From Streptomyces marokkonensis (GTDB lineage: Bacteria > Actinomycetota > Actinomycetes > Streptomycetales > Streptomycetaceae): a stretch of 64,000 nucleotides of DNA. Below are positions 24,205 to 33,258 of this stretch, one piece after another (positions within the stretch are counted from its first letter, which is position 1; the number at the start of each line of letters is the position of its first letter). Where the stretch lies: the NCBI RefSeq assembly GCF_008312835.1, contig NZ_VSKS01000004.1, positions 372,001-436,000 of the forward strand, read 5' to 3'. Position numbers and translations under genes: made by a program. The notes beneath the pieces were generated by a model. The model had not been told where the DNA came from. It saw nothing but the letters and a program-made list of their open reading frames with translations, and did not search any database.

Positions 24205-27081
24205 ATGAGCGAGACGAACCCCGCAGCCGCGGAGGCCGCGCCGCACCGCTACACGGCCGCCCTGGCCGCCGAGATCGAGGCACGCTGGCAGGACGTCTGG
24301 GACGCCGAGGGGACGTACGCCGCGCCCAACCCCAAGGGTGACCTGGCGGGCGACCCGGAGCAGGCCGCCCGGCCCAAGAAGTTCATCATGGACATGTTCC
24401 CGTACCCGTCCGGTGCCGGCCTGCACGTCGGCCACCCCCTGGGCTACATCGCCACCGACGTCTTCGCCCGCTTCCAGCGCATGACCGGGCACAACGTCCT
24501 GCACACCCTGGGCTTCGACGCCTTCGGCCTGCCCGCCGAGCAGTACGCCGTGCAGACCGGCACGCACCCGCGCGTGTCCACCGAGGCCAACATCAAGAAC
24601 ATGCAGAGCCAGCTGCGCCGGCTGGGCCTGGGCCACGACAGGCGCCGGTCGTTCGCCACGATCGACCCGGACTACTACAAGTGGACCCAGTGGATCTTCC
24701 TGCAGATCTTCAACTCCTGGTACGACGAGGAGGCGGGCAGGGCCCGCCCGATCTCCGAGCTGGTCGCGCAGTTCGAGACCGGTGAGCGGGCCGTACCCGG
24801 CCACACGCGCGGGTGGAGCGAACTGAGCGAGGCGGAGCGCGCCGACGTCCTGGGCGGGTTCCGCCTGGCCTACGCCTCCGACGCGCCGGTCAACTGGTGC
24901 CCCGGCCTGGGCACCGTCCTGGCCAACGAGGAGGTCACCGCCGAGGGCCGCTCCGAGCGTGGCAACTTCCCCGTCTTCAAGGCCAAGCTGCGCCAGTGGA
25001 ACATGCGCATCACCGCCTACGCCGACCGCCTGCTCGACGACCTGGACGCCCTGGACTGGCCCGAGGCCATCAAGCTGCAGCAGCGCAACTGGATCGGCCG
25101 CTCCGAGGGCGCCCGCGTCGACTTCCCCATCGACGGCGAGAACATCACCGTCTTCACCACCCGCCCCGACACGCTGTTCGGCGCCACCTACATGGTGCTG
25201 GCGCCCGAGCACCCGCTGGTCGAGAAGTTCACCCCGGACGCCTGGCCCGAGGGCACCCACGAGGTGTGGACCGGCGGTCACGCGTCGCCCGCCGAGGCCG
25301 TCGCCGCCTACCGCGCGCAGGCCGCCTCGAAGTCCGACGTCGAGCGGCAGGCCGAGGCCAAGGACAAGACCGGCGTCTTCATCGGCGCGTACGCGACCAA
25401 CCCGGTCAACGGCGAGCGGGTGCCCGTCTTCATCGCCGACTACGTGCTGATGGGCTACGGCACCGGCGCGATCATGGCCGTCCCGGCCGGAGACCAGCGC
25501 GACTTCGAGTTCGCGCGCGCCTTCGAACTGCCGATCCGCTGCGTCGTCGAGCCCACCGACGGCCGCGGCACCGACACCTCCACCTGGGAGGACGCCTTCG
25601 GGTCGTACGACGCGAAGATCATCAACTCGGCCAACGAGCAGGTCAGCCTGGACGGCCTGGGCGTCGTCGAGGCCAAGGCGCGCATCACCGAGTGGCTGGA
25701 GCGCGAGGGCCGCGGCGAGGGCACCGTCAACTTCCGCCTGCGCGACTGGCTGTTCAGCCGCCAGCGCTACTGGGGCGAGCCCTTCCCGATCGTCTACGAC
25801 GAGGACGGCATCGCCCACGCCCTGCCCGAGTCGATGCTGCCGCTGGAGCTGCCCGAGGTCGAGGACTACAGCCCGCGCACCTTCGACCCGGACGACGCCG
25901 ACACCCAGCCCGAGACGCCGCTGTCGCGCAACGAGGACTGGGTCCACGTCACCCTCGACCTGGGCGACGGCCGCGGTCCGCGCCGCTACCGCCGCGAGAC
26001 CAACACCATGCCCAACTGGGCCGGTTCCTGCTGGTACGAACTGCGCTACCTGGACCCGCACAACAGCGACAAGCTGGTCGACCCGGAGACCGAGCGGTAC
26101 TGGATGGGCCCGCGCGAGGGCATGCCGCACGGCGGCGTCGACCTGTACGTCGGCGGTGCCGAGCACGCCGTGCTGCACCTGCTGTACGCGCGCTTCTGGT
26201 CCAAGGTGCTGTACGACCTGGGGCACGTGTCGTCGGCGGAGCCGTTCCACAAGCTGTTCAACCAGGGCATGATCCAGGCCTACGTCTACCGCGACAGCCG
26301 GGGCATCGCCGTACCGGCCGCCGAGGTGGAGGAGCGCGACGGCGGCTACTGGTACCAGGGCGAGAAGGTCACCCGGCTGCTGGGCAAGATGGGCAAGTCC
26401 CTGAAGAACGCCGTCACTCCGGACGAGATCTGCGCCGAGTACGGCGCCGACACGCTGCGCCTGTACGAGATGGCCATGGGCCCGCTGGACGTGTCGCGGC
26501 CGTGGGACACCCGCGCGGTGGTCGGTCAGTTCCGGCTGCTGCAGCGGCTGTGGCGCAACGTCGTCGACGAGGCGACCGGTGACGTCACCGTCGTCGACAC
26601 CGAGGCCGTCGACGAGGACACCCTGCGCGCCCTGCACAAGGCGATCGACGGCGTGCGCGGCGACCTGGAGGGCATGCGGTTCAACACCGCCATCGCCAAG
26701 GTCACCGAGCTGAACAACCACCTGACCAAGCGGGGCGGAGCGCTGCCGCGGCCGGTCGCCGAGTCCCTGGTGCTGCTGGTGGCGCCGCTGGCCCCGCACG
26801 TCGCCGAGGAACTGTGGCGCAAGCTGGGGCACGCGGACTCGGTGGTGCACCAGGACTTCCCGGTGGCCGACCCGGCGTACGTGGTCGACGAGACGGTCAC
26901 CTGCGTCGTGCAGATCAAGGGCAAGGTCAAGGCGCGGCTGGAGGTGTCCCCGGACATCTCCGAGGAGGAGCTGGAGAAGGCCGCGCTGGCCGACGAGCGG
27001 GTCGTCGCGGCGCTGGACGGGGCCGGGATCCGCAAGGTGATCGTGCGGGCGCCGAAGCTGGTCAACATCGTTCCGGCGTGA
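24205..27081 (+). CDS. leuS: Leucyl-tRNA synthetase LeuS
   Basis: 958 residues, a class I synthetase that charges tRNA-Leu. The ATP site motifs are HVGH (in [14 protein letters not shown]) and KMGKS. The CP1 editing domain includes [12 protein letters not shown] and the zinc-independent core. The C-terminal domain ends with [15 protein letters not shown]. It is longer than the about 860 residues of E. coli through insertions typical for actinobacteria. The ATG start gives the conserved N terminus; reading further upstream would run through the attenuator. Expression is probably controlled by charged tRNA-Leu through the leader at 24042. Confidence 0.96.
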   Translation: MSETNPAAAEAAPHRYTAALAAEIEARWQDVWDAEGTYAAPNPKGDLAGDPEQAARPKKFIMDMFPYPSGAGLHVGHPLGYIATDVFARFQRMTGHNVLHTLGFDAFGLPAEQYAVQTGTHPRVSTEANIKNMQSQLRRLGLGHDRRRSFATIDPDYYKWTQWIFLQIFNSWYDEEAGRARPISELVAQFETGERAVPGHTRGWSELSEAERADVLGGFRLAYASDAPVNWCPGLGTVLANEEVTAEGRSERGNFPVFKAKLRQWNMRITAYADRLLDDLDALDWPEAIKLQQRNWIGRSEGARVDFPIDGENITVFTTRPDTLFGATYMVLAPEHPLVEKFTPDAWPEGTHEVWTGGHASPAEAVAAYRAQAASKSDVERQAEAKDKTGVFIGAYATNPVNGERVPVFIADYVLMGYGTGAIMAVPAGDQRDFEFARAFELPIRCVVEPTDGRGTDTSTWEDAFGSYDAKIINSANEQVSLDGLGVVEAKARITEWLEREGRGEGTVNFRLRDWLFSRQRYWGEPFPIVYDEDGIAHALPESMLPLELPEVEDYSPRTFDPDDADTQPETPLSRNEDWVHVTLDLGDGRGPRRYRRETNTMPNWAGSCWYELRYLDPHNSDKLVDPETERYWMGPREGMPHGGVDLYVGGAEHAVLHLLYARFWSKVLYDLGHVSSAEPFHKLFNQGMIQAYVYRDSRGIAVPAAEVEERDGGYWYQGEKVTRLLGKMGKSLKNAVTPDEICAEYGADTLRLYEMAMGPLDVSRPWDTRAVVGQFRLLQRLWRNVVDEATGDVTVVDTEAVDEDTLRALHKAIDGVRGDLEGMRFNTAIAKVTELNNHLTKRGGALPRPVAESLVLLVAPLAPHVAEELWRKLGHADSVVHQDFPVADPAYVVDETVTCVVQIKGKVKARLEVSPDISEEELEKAALADERVVAALDGAGIRKVIVRAPKLVNIVPA

Positions 27082-27100
27082 GGTGAGCGAGGGCGGCCGG

Positions 27101-27133
27101 GGCCCGGGCCGGATGCCGGTCAGGGCCCGGGCC
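27101..27133 (+). terminator. Inverted repeat after leuS
   Basis: GGCCCGGGCC occurs twice, at 27101-27110 and 27124-27133, able to form a very GC-rich hairpin 20 bases after the leuS stop. No T-run. Confidence 0.4.
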
Positions 27134-27282
27134 GACGGCGGGTCCGGGTTCAGTGCTCGGGGTAGTCCCCTACGGGCAGGTTCGGGGTTCTCAAGGAACT
27201 TCCGGCCTGCCCGTTGCGTTTACCGTTGAAGAGCGGCGCGGAGTGCGCCGGGACAGGCCGAAGGGCCCGGGAGGAGAGCCTC

Positions 27283-28029
27283 GTGGAAGCGGTGTTCGCA
27301 GTGGTCGCCCTGCTCTTCGTGCTCCTCGTGGTGCTCGGCGCCTACGCCACGGTGAAGGTCGTCGGCGCCGCGAAGCGCAGCGCGGACCGCCACCTCACGC
27401 AGGCCCGCCGCACGGTCGAGGACCACACCCTGAGGGCCAAGGCCTTCGCCCAGCCCGGCCCGGCCGGTGAGATCGCCCAGCTCCGGCTCACACTGCGCAC
27501 CTCCATGCGGGCCACCCAGGACGCCCTGGAGGCCACCGTCGCCGAGGACGAGTCCCTCAAGGAGTCCCTCGGTCTCTTCCAGCGTCTCAGCGCGCACGGT
27601 CACGAACTGGACGGCGAGCTCAGGCGCCTGGAGTCCGAGCCGGACCGCGCCACCCTCGCCGCGCGGCTGCCCGGGCTGCGTGAGCGCACCGAGCGCATCA
27701 CGAGCTCCGCGGACTCCCTGCGCTGGGCCGCCCGCGACCGCGCCCGCCGCTTCGCGGACGACGACCTGGACTCCCTGAGCGGCCAGATCGACATGGAGGC
27801 CGGGGCCCTGCGGCACTGGACCGCCACGGAGCCGCAGCCCGCGCCCCCGCGCCGGCCCGAGGCCCCCGCCGCCGACGCCCCGGCGACCGGCCGGACCTGG
27901 CCGGAGGCGCAGGAGCCCGCCCCCGGGCGGACGCCCGAGCAGGACCCCGCGCGGGCCGCCCTCGACCCGCCGGCGCCGCGGCCCACCTACCCCTGGCAGA
28001 AGAAGCCGCGCCCCGAGAGCACCACGTGA
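27283..28029 (+). CDS. Conserved membrane-anchored coiled-coil protein
   Basis: 248 residues with an N-terminal membrane helix (about 3-25, VFAVVALLFVLLVVLGAYA), then about 150 residues of charged alpha-helix with heptad character (RLTLRTSMRATQDALEATV and following), and a Pro/Ala-rich tail. The GTG start has GGGAGGAGAG in front. The shape is that of a membrane-tethered helical protein facing the cytoplasm. I recognise no catalytic motif and give no function. Its neighbours are leuS and a DegV gene. Confidence 0.75.
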   Translation: MEAVFAVVALLFVLLVVLGAYATVKVVGAAKRSADRHLTQARRTVEDHTLRAKAFAQPGPAGEIAQLRLTLRTSMRATQDALEATVAEDESLKESLGLFQRLSAHGHELDGELRRLESEPDRATLAARLPGLRERTERITSSADSLRWAARDRARRFADDDLDSLSGQIDMEAGALRHWTATEPQPAPPRRPEAPAADAPATGRTWPEAQEPAPGRTPEQDPARAALDPPAPRPTYPWQKKPRPESTT

Positions 28030-28110
28030 GCGCCGCGTGAGCACCGCGTGATCCGGCCACGGCCGGACGCGGCCCGCGGGGCCGGGCTGCCGCACGGGCA
28101 CTACGCCAGG

Positions 28111-28116
28111 TAACCT
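28111..28116 (+). promoter_or_regulatory. Leaderless-type -10 box of the degV gene
   Basis: TAACCT seven bases before the ATG, with no ribosome site. Confidence 0.5.
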
Positions 28117-28123
28117 CCAGCTC

Positions 28124-28969
28124 ATGTCCCGCCATGTCGCGATCGTCACCGATTCAACGGCCTACCTTCCGGCCCGGACGATGGAGTGGCACCGCATCAC
28201 GGCGGTACCCCTGATCGTGGTCCTCGGCGACCGCGCGCTGGAGGAGGGCACGGAGATCTCCACCCGTTCCCTCGCCCAGGCTTTGCAGAAGCGGCGCCCG
28301 GTCACGACGTCGCGCCCCGGTCCCGAGGTCTTCGCCGAGACCTACCGCAGGGTCGCCGAGTCCGGCGCGACCGGCATCGTCTCCCTGCACCTGTCCGCCG
28401 AACTGTCGGGCACCTACGACGCGGCGGTCGTCGCGGCCCGCGAGGCGCCGGTGCCGGTGCGGGTGGTGGACACCGGGATGATCGCGATGGCGCTCGGCTT
28501 CTGCGCGCTCGCGGCCGCGGAGACCGCGGAGGCGGGCGGCACGGTGGACGAGGCGGTCACGGCCGCGGAGAAGCGGGCGGCGGCCACGTCCGCCTACTTC
28601 TACGTCGACACCCTCGACTATCTGCGCAGGGGCGGCCGGATCGGCGCCGCGCAGGCCCTGCTGGGCTCGGCGCTCGCGGTGAAGCCGCTGCTCCAGCTGG
28701 CCGGCGGCCGTATCGAACCGCTGGAGAAGGTGCGCACCGCGTCGAAGGCGATCGCCCGCCTGGAGGAGATCGCGGCCGATCGGGCGGGCGGCGCGAAGGT
28801 CGACGTGGCCGTCCACCATCTCGCCGCCCACGAGCGCGCGGCGGCGCTCGCGGAGCGGCTGCGGGGCCGGCTGCCGGGCCTGGCCGACCTGCACGTCAGC
28901 GAGGTGGGCGCGGTGATCGGGGCGCACACGGGGCCCGGGTTGCTGGGAGTCGTGGTCTCGGCCCGGTGA
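28124..28969 (+). CDS. DegV family fatty-acid-binding protein
   Basis: 281 residues, the normal DegV length. Signatures are the N-terminal VTDSTAYLP, the TSRPGPEVF lipid-headgroup loop, LSAELSGTYDAA, and a C-terminal domain ending VIGAHTGPGLLGV. DegV (FakB-like) proteins bind a fatty acid and, in Firmicutes, present it to a fatty-acid kinase. No kinase gene is nearby, so the partner here is unknown. It precedes comEA. Confidence 0.92.
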   Translation: MSRHVAIVTDSTAYLPARTMEWHRITAVPLIVVLGDRALEEGTEISTRSLAQALQKRRPVTTSRPGPEVFAETYRRVAESGATGIVSLHLSAELSGTYDAAVVAAREAPVPVRVVDTGMIAMALGFCALAAAETAEAGGTVDEAVTAAEKRAAATSAYFYVDTLDYLRRGGRIGAAQALLGSALAVKPLLQLAGGRIEPLEKVRTASKAIARLEEIAADRAGGAKVDVAVHHLAAHERAAALAERLRGRLPGLADLHVSEVGAVIGAHTGPGLLGVVVSAR

Positions 28970-29009
28970 GGCGCGGGGCCGCGGCCCGGCGCTCGTACGG
29001 GTGACGGAG

Positions 29010-29018
29010 TTGTCCACA
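29010..29018 (+). promoter_or_regulatory. DnaA box upstream of comEA
   Basis: TTGTCCACA, an exact match to the consensus DnaA box of Streptomyces, 70 bases before the comEA start. A single box, so not an origin. Confidence 0.5.
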
Positions 29019-29087
29019 ACCGGTGAGTAGTCCCCGGGAATCGAGCAAGATCATCGCGGGTCCGTCGATGTGCCGGATCCTCGTCGC

Positions 29088-30473
29088 ATGGCACTTCGAT
29101 CACGCTCGCGCACAGCGACCCCGACCAGCGGACCGGGCCGTGGCCCCACGTCCGACAACCGCGTCCGCCACCGCCGCACCGGCGGGCCCCGTTCCCGGGC
29201 ACGGCACGGGTACCGCCCCCGCGACCGTCTCGCGTCGGCGGAGGAACTCCGGCGACGGGCGGAGGCGCTGTTCGGCGGGGGCGACGCGGGATCGGGTCCC
29301 GCCGGGGCGGGCGACGGGGTCGCCGGGCGGGTGCCGAGGTGGGCGGTGGACGGGGCGGGGCGCGGCGGGCGGTCCGCGGCGTTGGCGGCCGTGAACCGTT
29401 CGGTGACGGCCGGTGCGCACGGGCGGGCGGCTCAGCACCGCGCCCACGGGGTTCGGGTGGACCACGAGGTTCCCGTGGACCGCGGAACCGGGGACCGCCC
29501 GGTGGTGAACCGCCGGACCCCGGTGGCGCGTTCGCTCGCGACGGGGCGCCCGGCCGCCGTCCCGCGCGCGGCCTCCGCGGACCGAGCGGTGAGGATCGGC
29601 CACCCGGCTCGTCCGGTGAGCCCGGCCCGTCCGGCCGCTGCGGCCGGGGTGGCAGTGGCGGATGGGGCTGACGGTGGTGCGGGGTCCGTCGACCGGGGGA
29701 CGCCCGAGGGGGTCCCGGAACCCGGGCCTCCCGTGGGCAGCGAAGCGGAGCCGTCCGTGGGCAGGCGGGGTGAGCGGGTGGGGCTCGCGTTGCGGGAGCG
29801 CCTGCCGCTGTGGGTGCAGGCCCGCTGCGGACTGGAACGGCGCGGCGTCGTCGCGCTGTCGGCGCTGCTCGTGCTCGTCCTCGGCTTCGCCGTGCAGCAC
29901 TTCTGGTCGGGCCGGACCCAGCCGGTGAGCGCCCCCGAGGTGGTACGGGCGGCCGAGTCGCACGCGGGGCAGGCGAACGGGGAGGACGGAGCACGGGGAG
30001 CGCCGGCGGGCGCGGCGAAGGACGGCGGCTCGGCGGCGCCGCCGATCGTGGTCGACGTCAGCGGCAAGGTGCGCGAGCCGGGCATCCACCGCCTCCCGGC
30101 CGGTTCGCGCGTCGAGGACGCGCTGCGGGCGGCGGGCGGAGTGCGTCCCGGTACCAGGACCGACACCCTCAACCGCGCCCGCTTCCTCGTCGACGGCGAG
30201 CAGGTGGTCGTGGGAGCTTCCGCACCGGCCGCGGCGGCACCCGGCGGCGGCACCGGCACGGCGGCGGGAACCGGTCCCACCGCGCCGGTGTCCCTCAACA
30301 CCGCCACGCCGGACCAGCTCGACGCCCTCCCGGGGGTCGGCCCCGTACTGGCCCGGCACATCGTCGAACACCGCACCCGGAACGGCGGCTTCCGCTCGGT
30401 GGACGAACTGCGCGAGGTCAACGGCATCGGCGACCGCCGCTTCGCGGATCTGCGGAACCTCGTACGCCCATGA
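29088..30473 (+). CDS. comEA: ComEA-type helix-hairpin-helix DNA-binding protein
   Basis: 461 residues. A long, low-complexity Arg/Gly/Pro-rich N-terminal half is followed by one membrane helix (about 258-280, VVALSALLVLVLGFAV). Outside lie an SLBB domain (VDVSGKVREPGIHRLP) and a C-terminal pair of helix-hairpin-helix motifs (LNTATPDQLDALPGVGPVLA). ComEA binds double-stranded DNA at the cell surface and passes it to ComEC. The ATG has no ribosome site; GATCCT lies six bases before it. The stop overlaps the comEC start (ATGA). The long N-terminal extension is unusual against the roughly 200-residue Bacillus protein. Confidence 0.87.
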   Translation: MALRSRSRTATPTSGPGRGPTSDNRVRHRRTGGPRSRARHGYRPRDRLASAEELRRRAEALFGGGDAGSGPAGAGDGVAGRVPRWAVDGAGRGGRSAALAAVNRSVTAGAHGRAAQHRAHGVRVDHEVPVDRGTGDRPVVNRRTPVARSLATGRPAAVPRAASADRAVRIGHPARPVSPARPAAAAGVAVADGADGGAGSVDRGTPEGVPEPGPPVGSEAEPSVGRRGERVGLALRERLPLWVQARCGLERRGVVALSALLVLVLGFAVQHFWSGRTQPVSAPEVVRAAESHAGQANGEDGARGAPAGAAKDGGSAAPPIVVDVSGKVREPGIHRLPAGSRVEDALRAAGGVRPGTRTDTLNRARFLVDGEQVVVGASAPAAAAPGGGTGTAAGTGPTAPVSLNTATPDQLDALPGVGPVLARHIVEHRTRNGGFRSVDELREVNGIGDRRFADLRNLVRP

Positions 30474-33013
30474 GCACCGGGACGACGGTGCCACCGGCCA
30501 CGGGCACCACTGCGCGGCGGCCCGTCCACGCGGCGTCCGGCAAACGGCTCGGCGCCGCGCACCCGAGACAGGAGGGACCGGCGGACCTCCGGCTGGTCCC
30601 GCCCGCGCTGGCCGCGTGGGCCACGGCGGCGCTGACGCTGCACGCGCCGCCCGCCCCGGTGGTGGGCGCCGTGCTCCTCTCCCTGCTGACGGCCCTCGCC
30701 CTCCTCGTCACCCGGAGCCGCCTGCCGGGGCGGGGACGCGCCGCCGCCCACGCCGTCGCCGCCGTGCTGCTCTGCGTCGCCGCTGCCGCCGGCTCGGCGG
30801 GGCTGCACGGCGCGGACCTGCGGCGCGGCCCCGTGCCCACGCTGGCACGGGAGTACGCCCGGGTCACCGCCGAGGTCGAGATCGCCGCCGACCCCCGGCT
30901 CACCCGGCCCCGGGTCAGCGGGAACCGTATGGCCCCGCCGTCCGTGCTGATCGAGGCCGACGTGCGGCGGGTGGAGCGCCCCCGTGGAGCGGTGCGGGCG
31001 ACCCGGGCACCCGTGCTGCTGATCGTCGACGCGCGCCCGCCCGGGCGCACCGCGCCGACGAGCGGGCGGAGCTCCCCGTGGCTCGGTTTGCTCCCCTCCA
31101 CCCGCCTGCGGGTGGAGGCACGGCTCGCCCCGGCGCTCGAGGGCGGTGACCGGTTCGCGGCGGTCCTGCGGGTGAAGGGCGGGGACGGGCCGCCGGTCGT
31201 GGGCCGGCCGTCGGGTCCGCAGCGGCTGGCGGGCAGGCTGCGGGCCGGTCTGCGGGAGGCGACCGACGAACTGCCCCCGGACGCGCGGGCGCTGCTGCCC
31301 GGGCTGGTCGTGGGGGACACCGCGAGGATCACCCCGGAGCTGGACGAGGCGTTCAGGGAGACCGACCTCACGCACACGCTCGCCGTCTCGGGCGCCAACT
31401 TCACCATCCTCCTCGCCCTGCTCCTCGGCCCTCCCGGCCTGGCGCAGCACACCGAGCGCCGCGGCCTCGCGCCCCGCCTCGGCATCTCGCTGCGGGCCAC
31501 GGCACTGCTGGGCGCGGCGCTCTCCCTCGCCTTCGTCGTCGTGTGCCGGCCCGACCCCAGCGTGCTGCGGGCCGCCGCCTGCGGATCCGTCGCCCTGCTC
31601 GCGCTCGCCACCGGCCGCCGCAGATCCCTGATCCCGGCCCTGGCGACCGCCGTTCTGCTCCTGGTGCTCTACGACCCCTGGCTGGCCCGCAGTTACGGGT
31701 TCCTGCTCTCCGTGCTGGCCACCGGCGCGCTCCTCACCCTCGCTCCGCGCTGGAGCGCCGGACTGCGCCGGCGCGGTGTCCCGCCCCGCCTCGCGGAGGC
31801 GCTGGCCGCCGCGGCTGCCGCACAGGCACTGTGCGCGCCGGTGGTCGCCGTGCTCGCGGCGCGGGTGAGCCTGGTGGCGATCCCCTGCAATCTGCTCGCG
31901 GAGTTCGCGCTCGCACCCGCCACGGTGCTGGGTTTCCTGGCCCTGGCCACGGCACCGGTCGCGATACCGGCGGCGCGGGCCCTGGCAGGGTGCGCGAGCT
32001 GGCCCGCGGAGTGGATCGCGCACGTCGCCAGGGCCGGGGCCGCGCTGCCCGGCGCGGGCGTGGACTGGCCCGGCAATTGGGCCGGAGCGGCGGCGCTCGG
32101 CGCGGTCACCCTGGTCGCGCTGCTCGTGGTGCGGCGCCTGCCGGGGCACCCCTGGTGGTGCGGTGCCTGCGCACTGCTCCTGGTGCTGGTGGTGGTGCAG
32201 CCCCGGCCACTGACCCGGGCGGTCACGGGCTGGCCGCCGCCGGGCTGGCGGATGGTGATGTGCGACGTGGGCCAGGGCGACGCGCTGGTGCTGGCGGCGG
32301 GCGGGGGCTCCGGCGTGGTGGTCGACACCGGACCCGACCCGGCCCTGGTGGACCGCTGCCTGCGCTCCCTGGGCGTCACCCGCGTCCCCCTCGTCGTCCT
32401 GACCCACTTCCACGCCGACCATGTGGCGGGCCTGCCCGGCGTGCTGCGCGGACGCGAGGTGGGCGCCGTCCAGGCGACGGCCCTCGAAGAGCCCGCCGGC
32501 CAGGCCGCGTTCGTACGGCGGCTCGCCGCCGCCCGGCACGTCCCGGTGACGCACGCCTCCGCCGGTGAGGTGCGGCGCGCGGGCGGGCTGTCCTGGGAGG
32601 TGGTGTGGCCGCCACAGGGCGCCCACGGCGCGGTGGGAGGGCCGAACGACGCCAGCGTGGCCATGCTGGTCCGCACGGCGGGTCTGCGCCTGCTGCTCCT
32701 CGGCGACCTGGAACCCCCTGCCCAGCGAGCCCTGGCGGGGTCACCGGCGGTCCGGCGGCTGACCGGCGTGGACGTCCTCAAGGTCGCCCACCACGGCTCC
32801 GCCCACCAGGACCCGGACCTGCTGCGCCGGGCGGCCCCGCGGCTGGCGCTGATCAGCACGGGGGAGGACAACACCTACGGGCACCCGGCCCCGGGCACGG
32901 TCGCCGCCCTGCGCGCCGGGGGCGCGACGGTGCTGCGGACGGACCGGGACGGGGCGCTGGCGGTGACCGTCGGTGAGGACGGGGGAGGGGAGCTGAGGGT
33001 GGCGCGGCGCTGA
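30470..33013 (+). CDS. comEC: ComEC/Rec2 family DNA internalisation protein
   Basis: 847 residues: an N-terminal soluble domain after two or three helices, the competence membrane domain (LTHTLAVSGANFTILLAL region, many helices) and a C-terminal metallo-beta-lactamase domain (DVGQGDALVL, THFHADHVAGLPG, VAHHGSAHQDP). ComEC forms the channel for single-stranded DNA; the C-terminal domain may be the nuclease. The ATG overlaps the comEA stop. Other competence genes (pilus, DprA) are not in the window, and natural competence is not established for Streptomyces, so its use is unclear. Confidence 0.92.
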   Translation: MSTGTTVPPATGTTARRPVHAASGKRLGAAHPRQEGPADLRLVPPALAAWATAALTLHAPPAPVVGAVLLSLLTALALLVTRSRLPGRGRAAAHAVAAVLLCVAAAAGSAGLHGADLRRGPVPTLAREYARVTAEVEIAADPRLTRPRVSGNRMAPPSVLIEADVRRVERPRGAVRATRAPVLLIVDARPPGRTAPTSGRSSPWLGLLPSTRLRVEARLAPALEGGDRFAAVLRVKGGDGPPVVGRPSGPQRLAGRLRAGLREATDELPPDARALLPGLVVGDTARITPELDEAFRETDLTHTLAVSGANFTILLALLLGPPGLAQHTERRGLAPRLGISLRATALLGAALSLAFVVVCRPDPSVLRAAACGSVALLALATGRRRSLIPALATAVLLLVLYDPWLARSYGFLLSVLATGALLTLAPRWSAGLRRRGVPPRLAEALAAAAAAQALCAPVVAVLAARVSLVAIPCNLLAEFALAPATVLGFLALATAPVAIPAARALAGCASWPAEWIAHVARAGAALPGAGVDWPGNWAGAAALGAVTLVALLVVRRLPGHPWWCGACALLLVLVVVQPRPLTRAVTGWPPPGWRMVMCDVGQGDALVLAAGGGSGVVVDTGPDPALVDRCLRSLGVTRVPLVVLTHFHADHVAGLPGVLRGREVGAVQATALEEPAGQAAFVRRLAAARHVPVTHASAGEVRRAGGLSWEVVWPPQGAHGAVGGPNDASVAMLVRTAGLRLLLLGDLEPPAQRALAGSPAVRRLTGVDVLKVAHHGSAHQDPDLLRRAAPRLALISTGEDNTYGHPAPGTVAALRAGGATVLRTDRDGALAVTVGEDGGGELRVARR

Positions 33014-33095
33014 GGAGGGCGGGCGAGGCCGCCTTCCACGCCGGGCCGACGGCGGCTAGGTTGGAGCCGGCGAGTCATCCACGAGGAGCTGAGAC

Positions 33096-33122
33096 ATGGT
33101 CGGTTCTCCGAGCACGCGTTGA
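33096..33122 (+). CDS. Possible short upstream ORF (8 residues)
   Basis: ATG with GAGGAG upstream encodes MVGSPSTR and stops. TAGGTT (33057-33062) could be the -10 box of the transcript. It may be a regulatory leader for the transporter gene at 33259; with eight codons this is uncertain. Confidence 0.3.
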   Translation: MVGSPSTR

Positions 33123-33258
33123 CGTGGGGCCGTGACCGGCCCGTCATCGCGTGCTGCCCTTGTCGGTGCGGCACAGCGAGCCCTTCCCTGCCCGGACCGT
33201 CGGCGCGCCCTCGTGCGACCGGCGGCGGGCCTCGTCGCCGGCAACCCGAGGGACTCCC

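Noticed and set aside
29010-29018. Origin of replication
   Set aside because: Only one DnaA box, without clusters, dnaA/dnaN genes or an AT-rich unwinding stretch.
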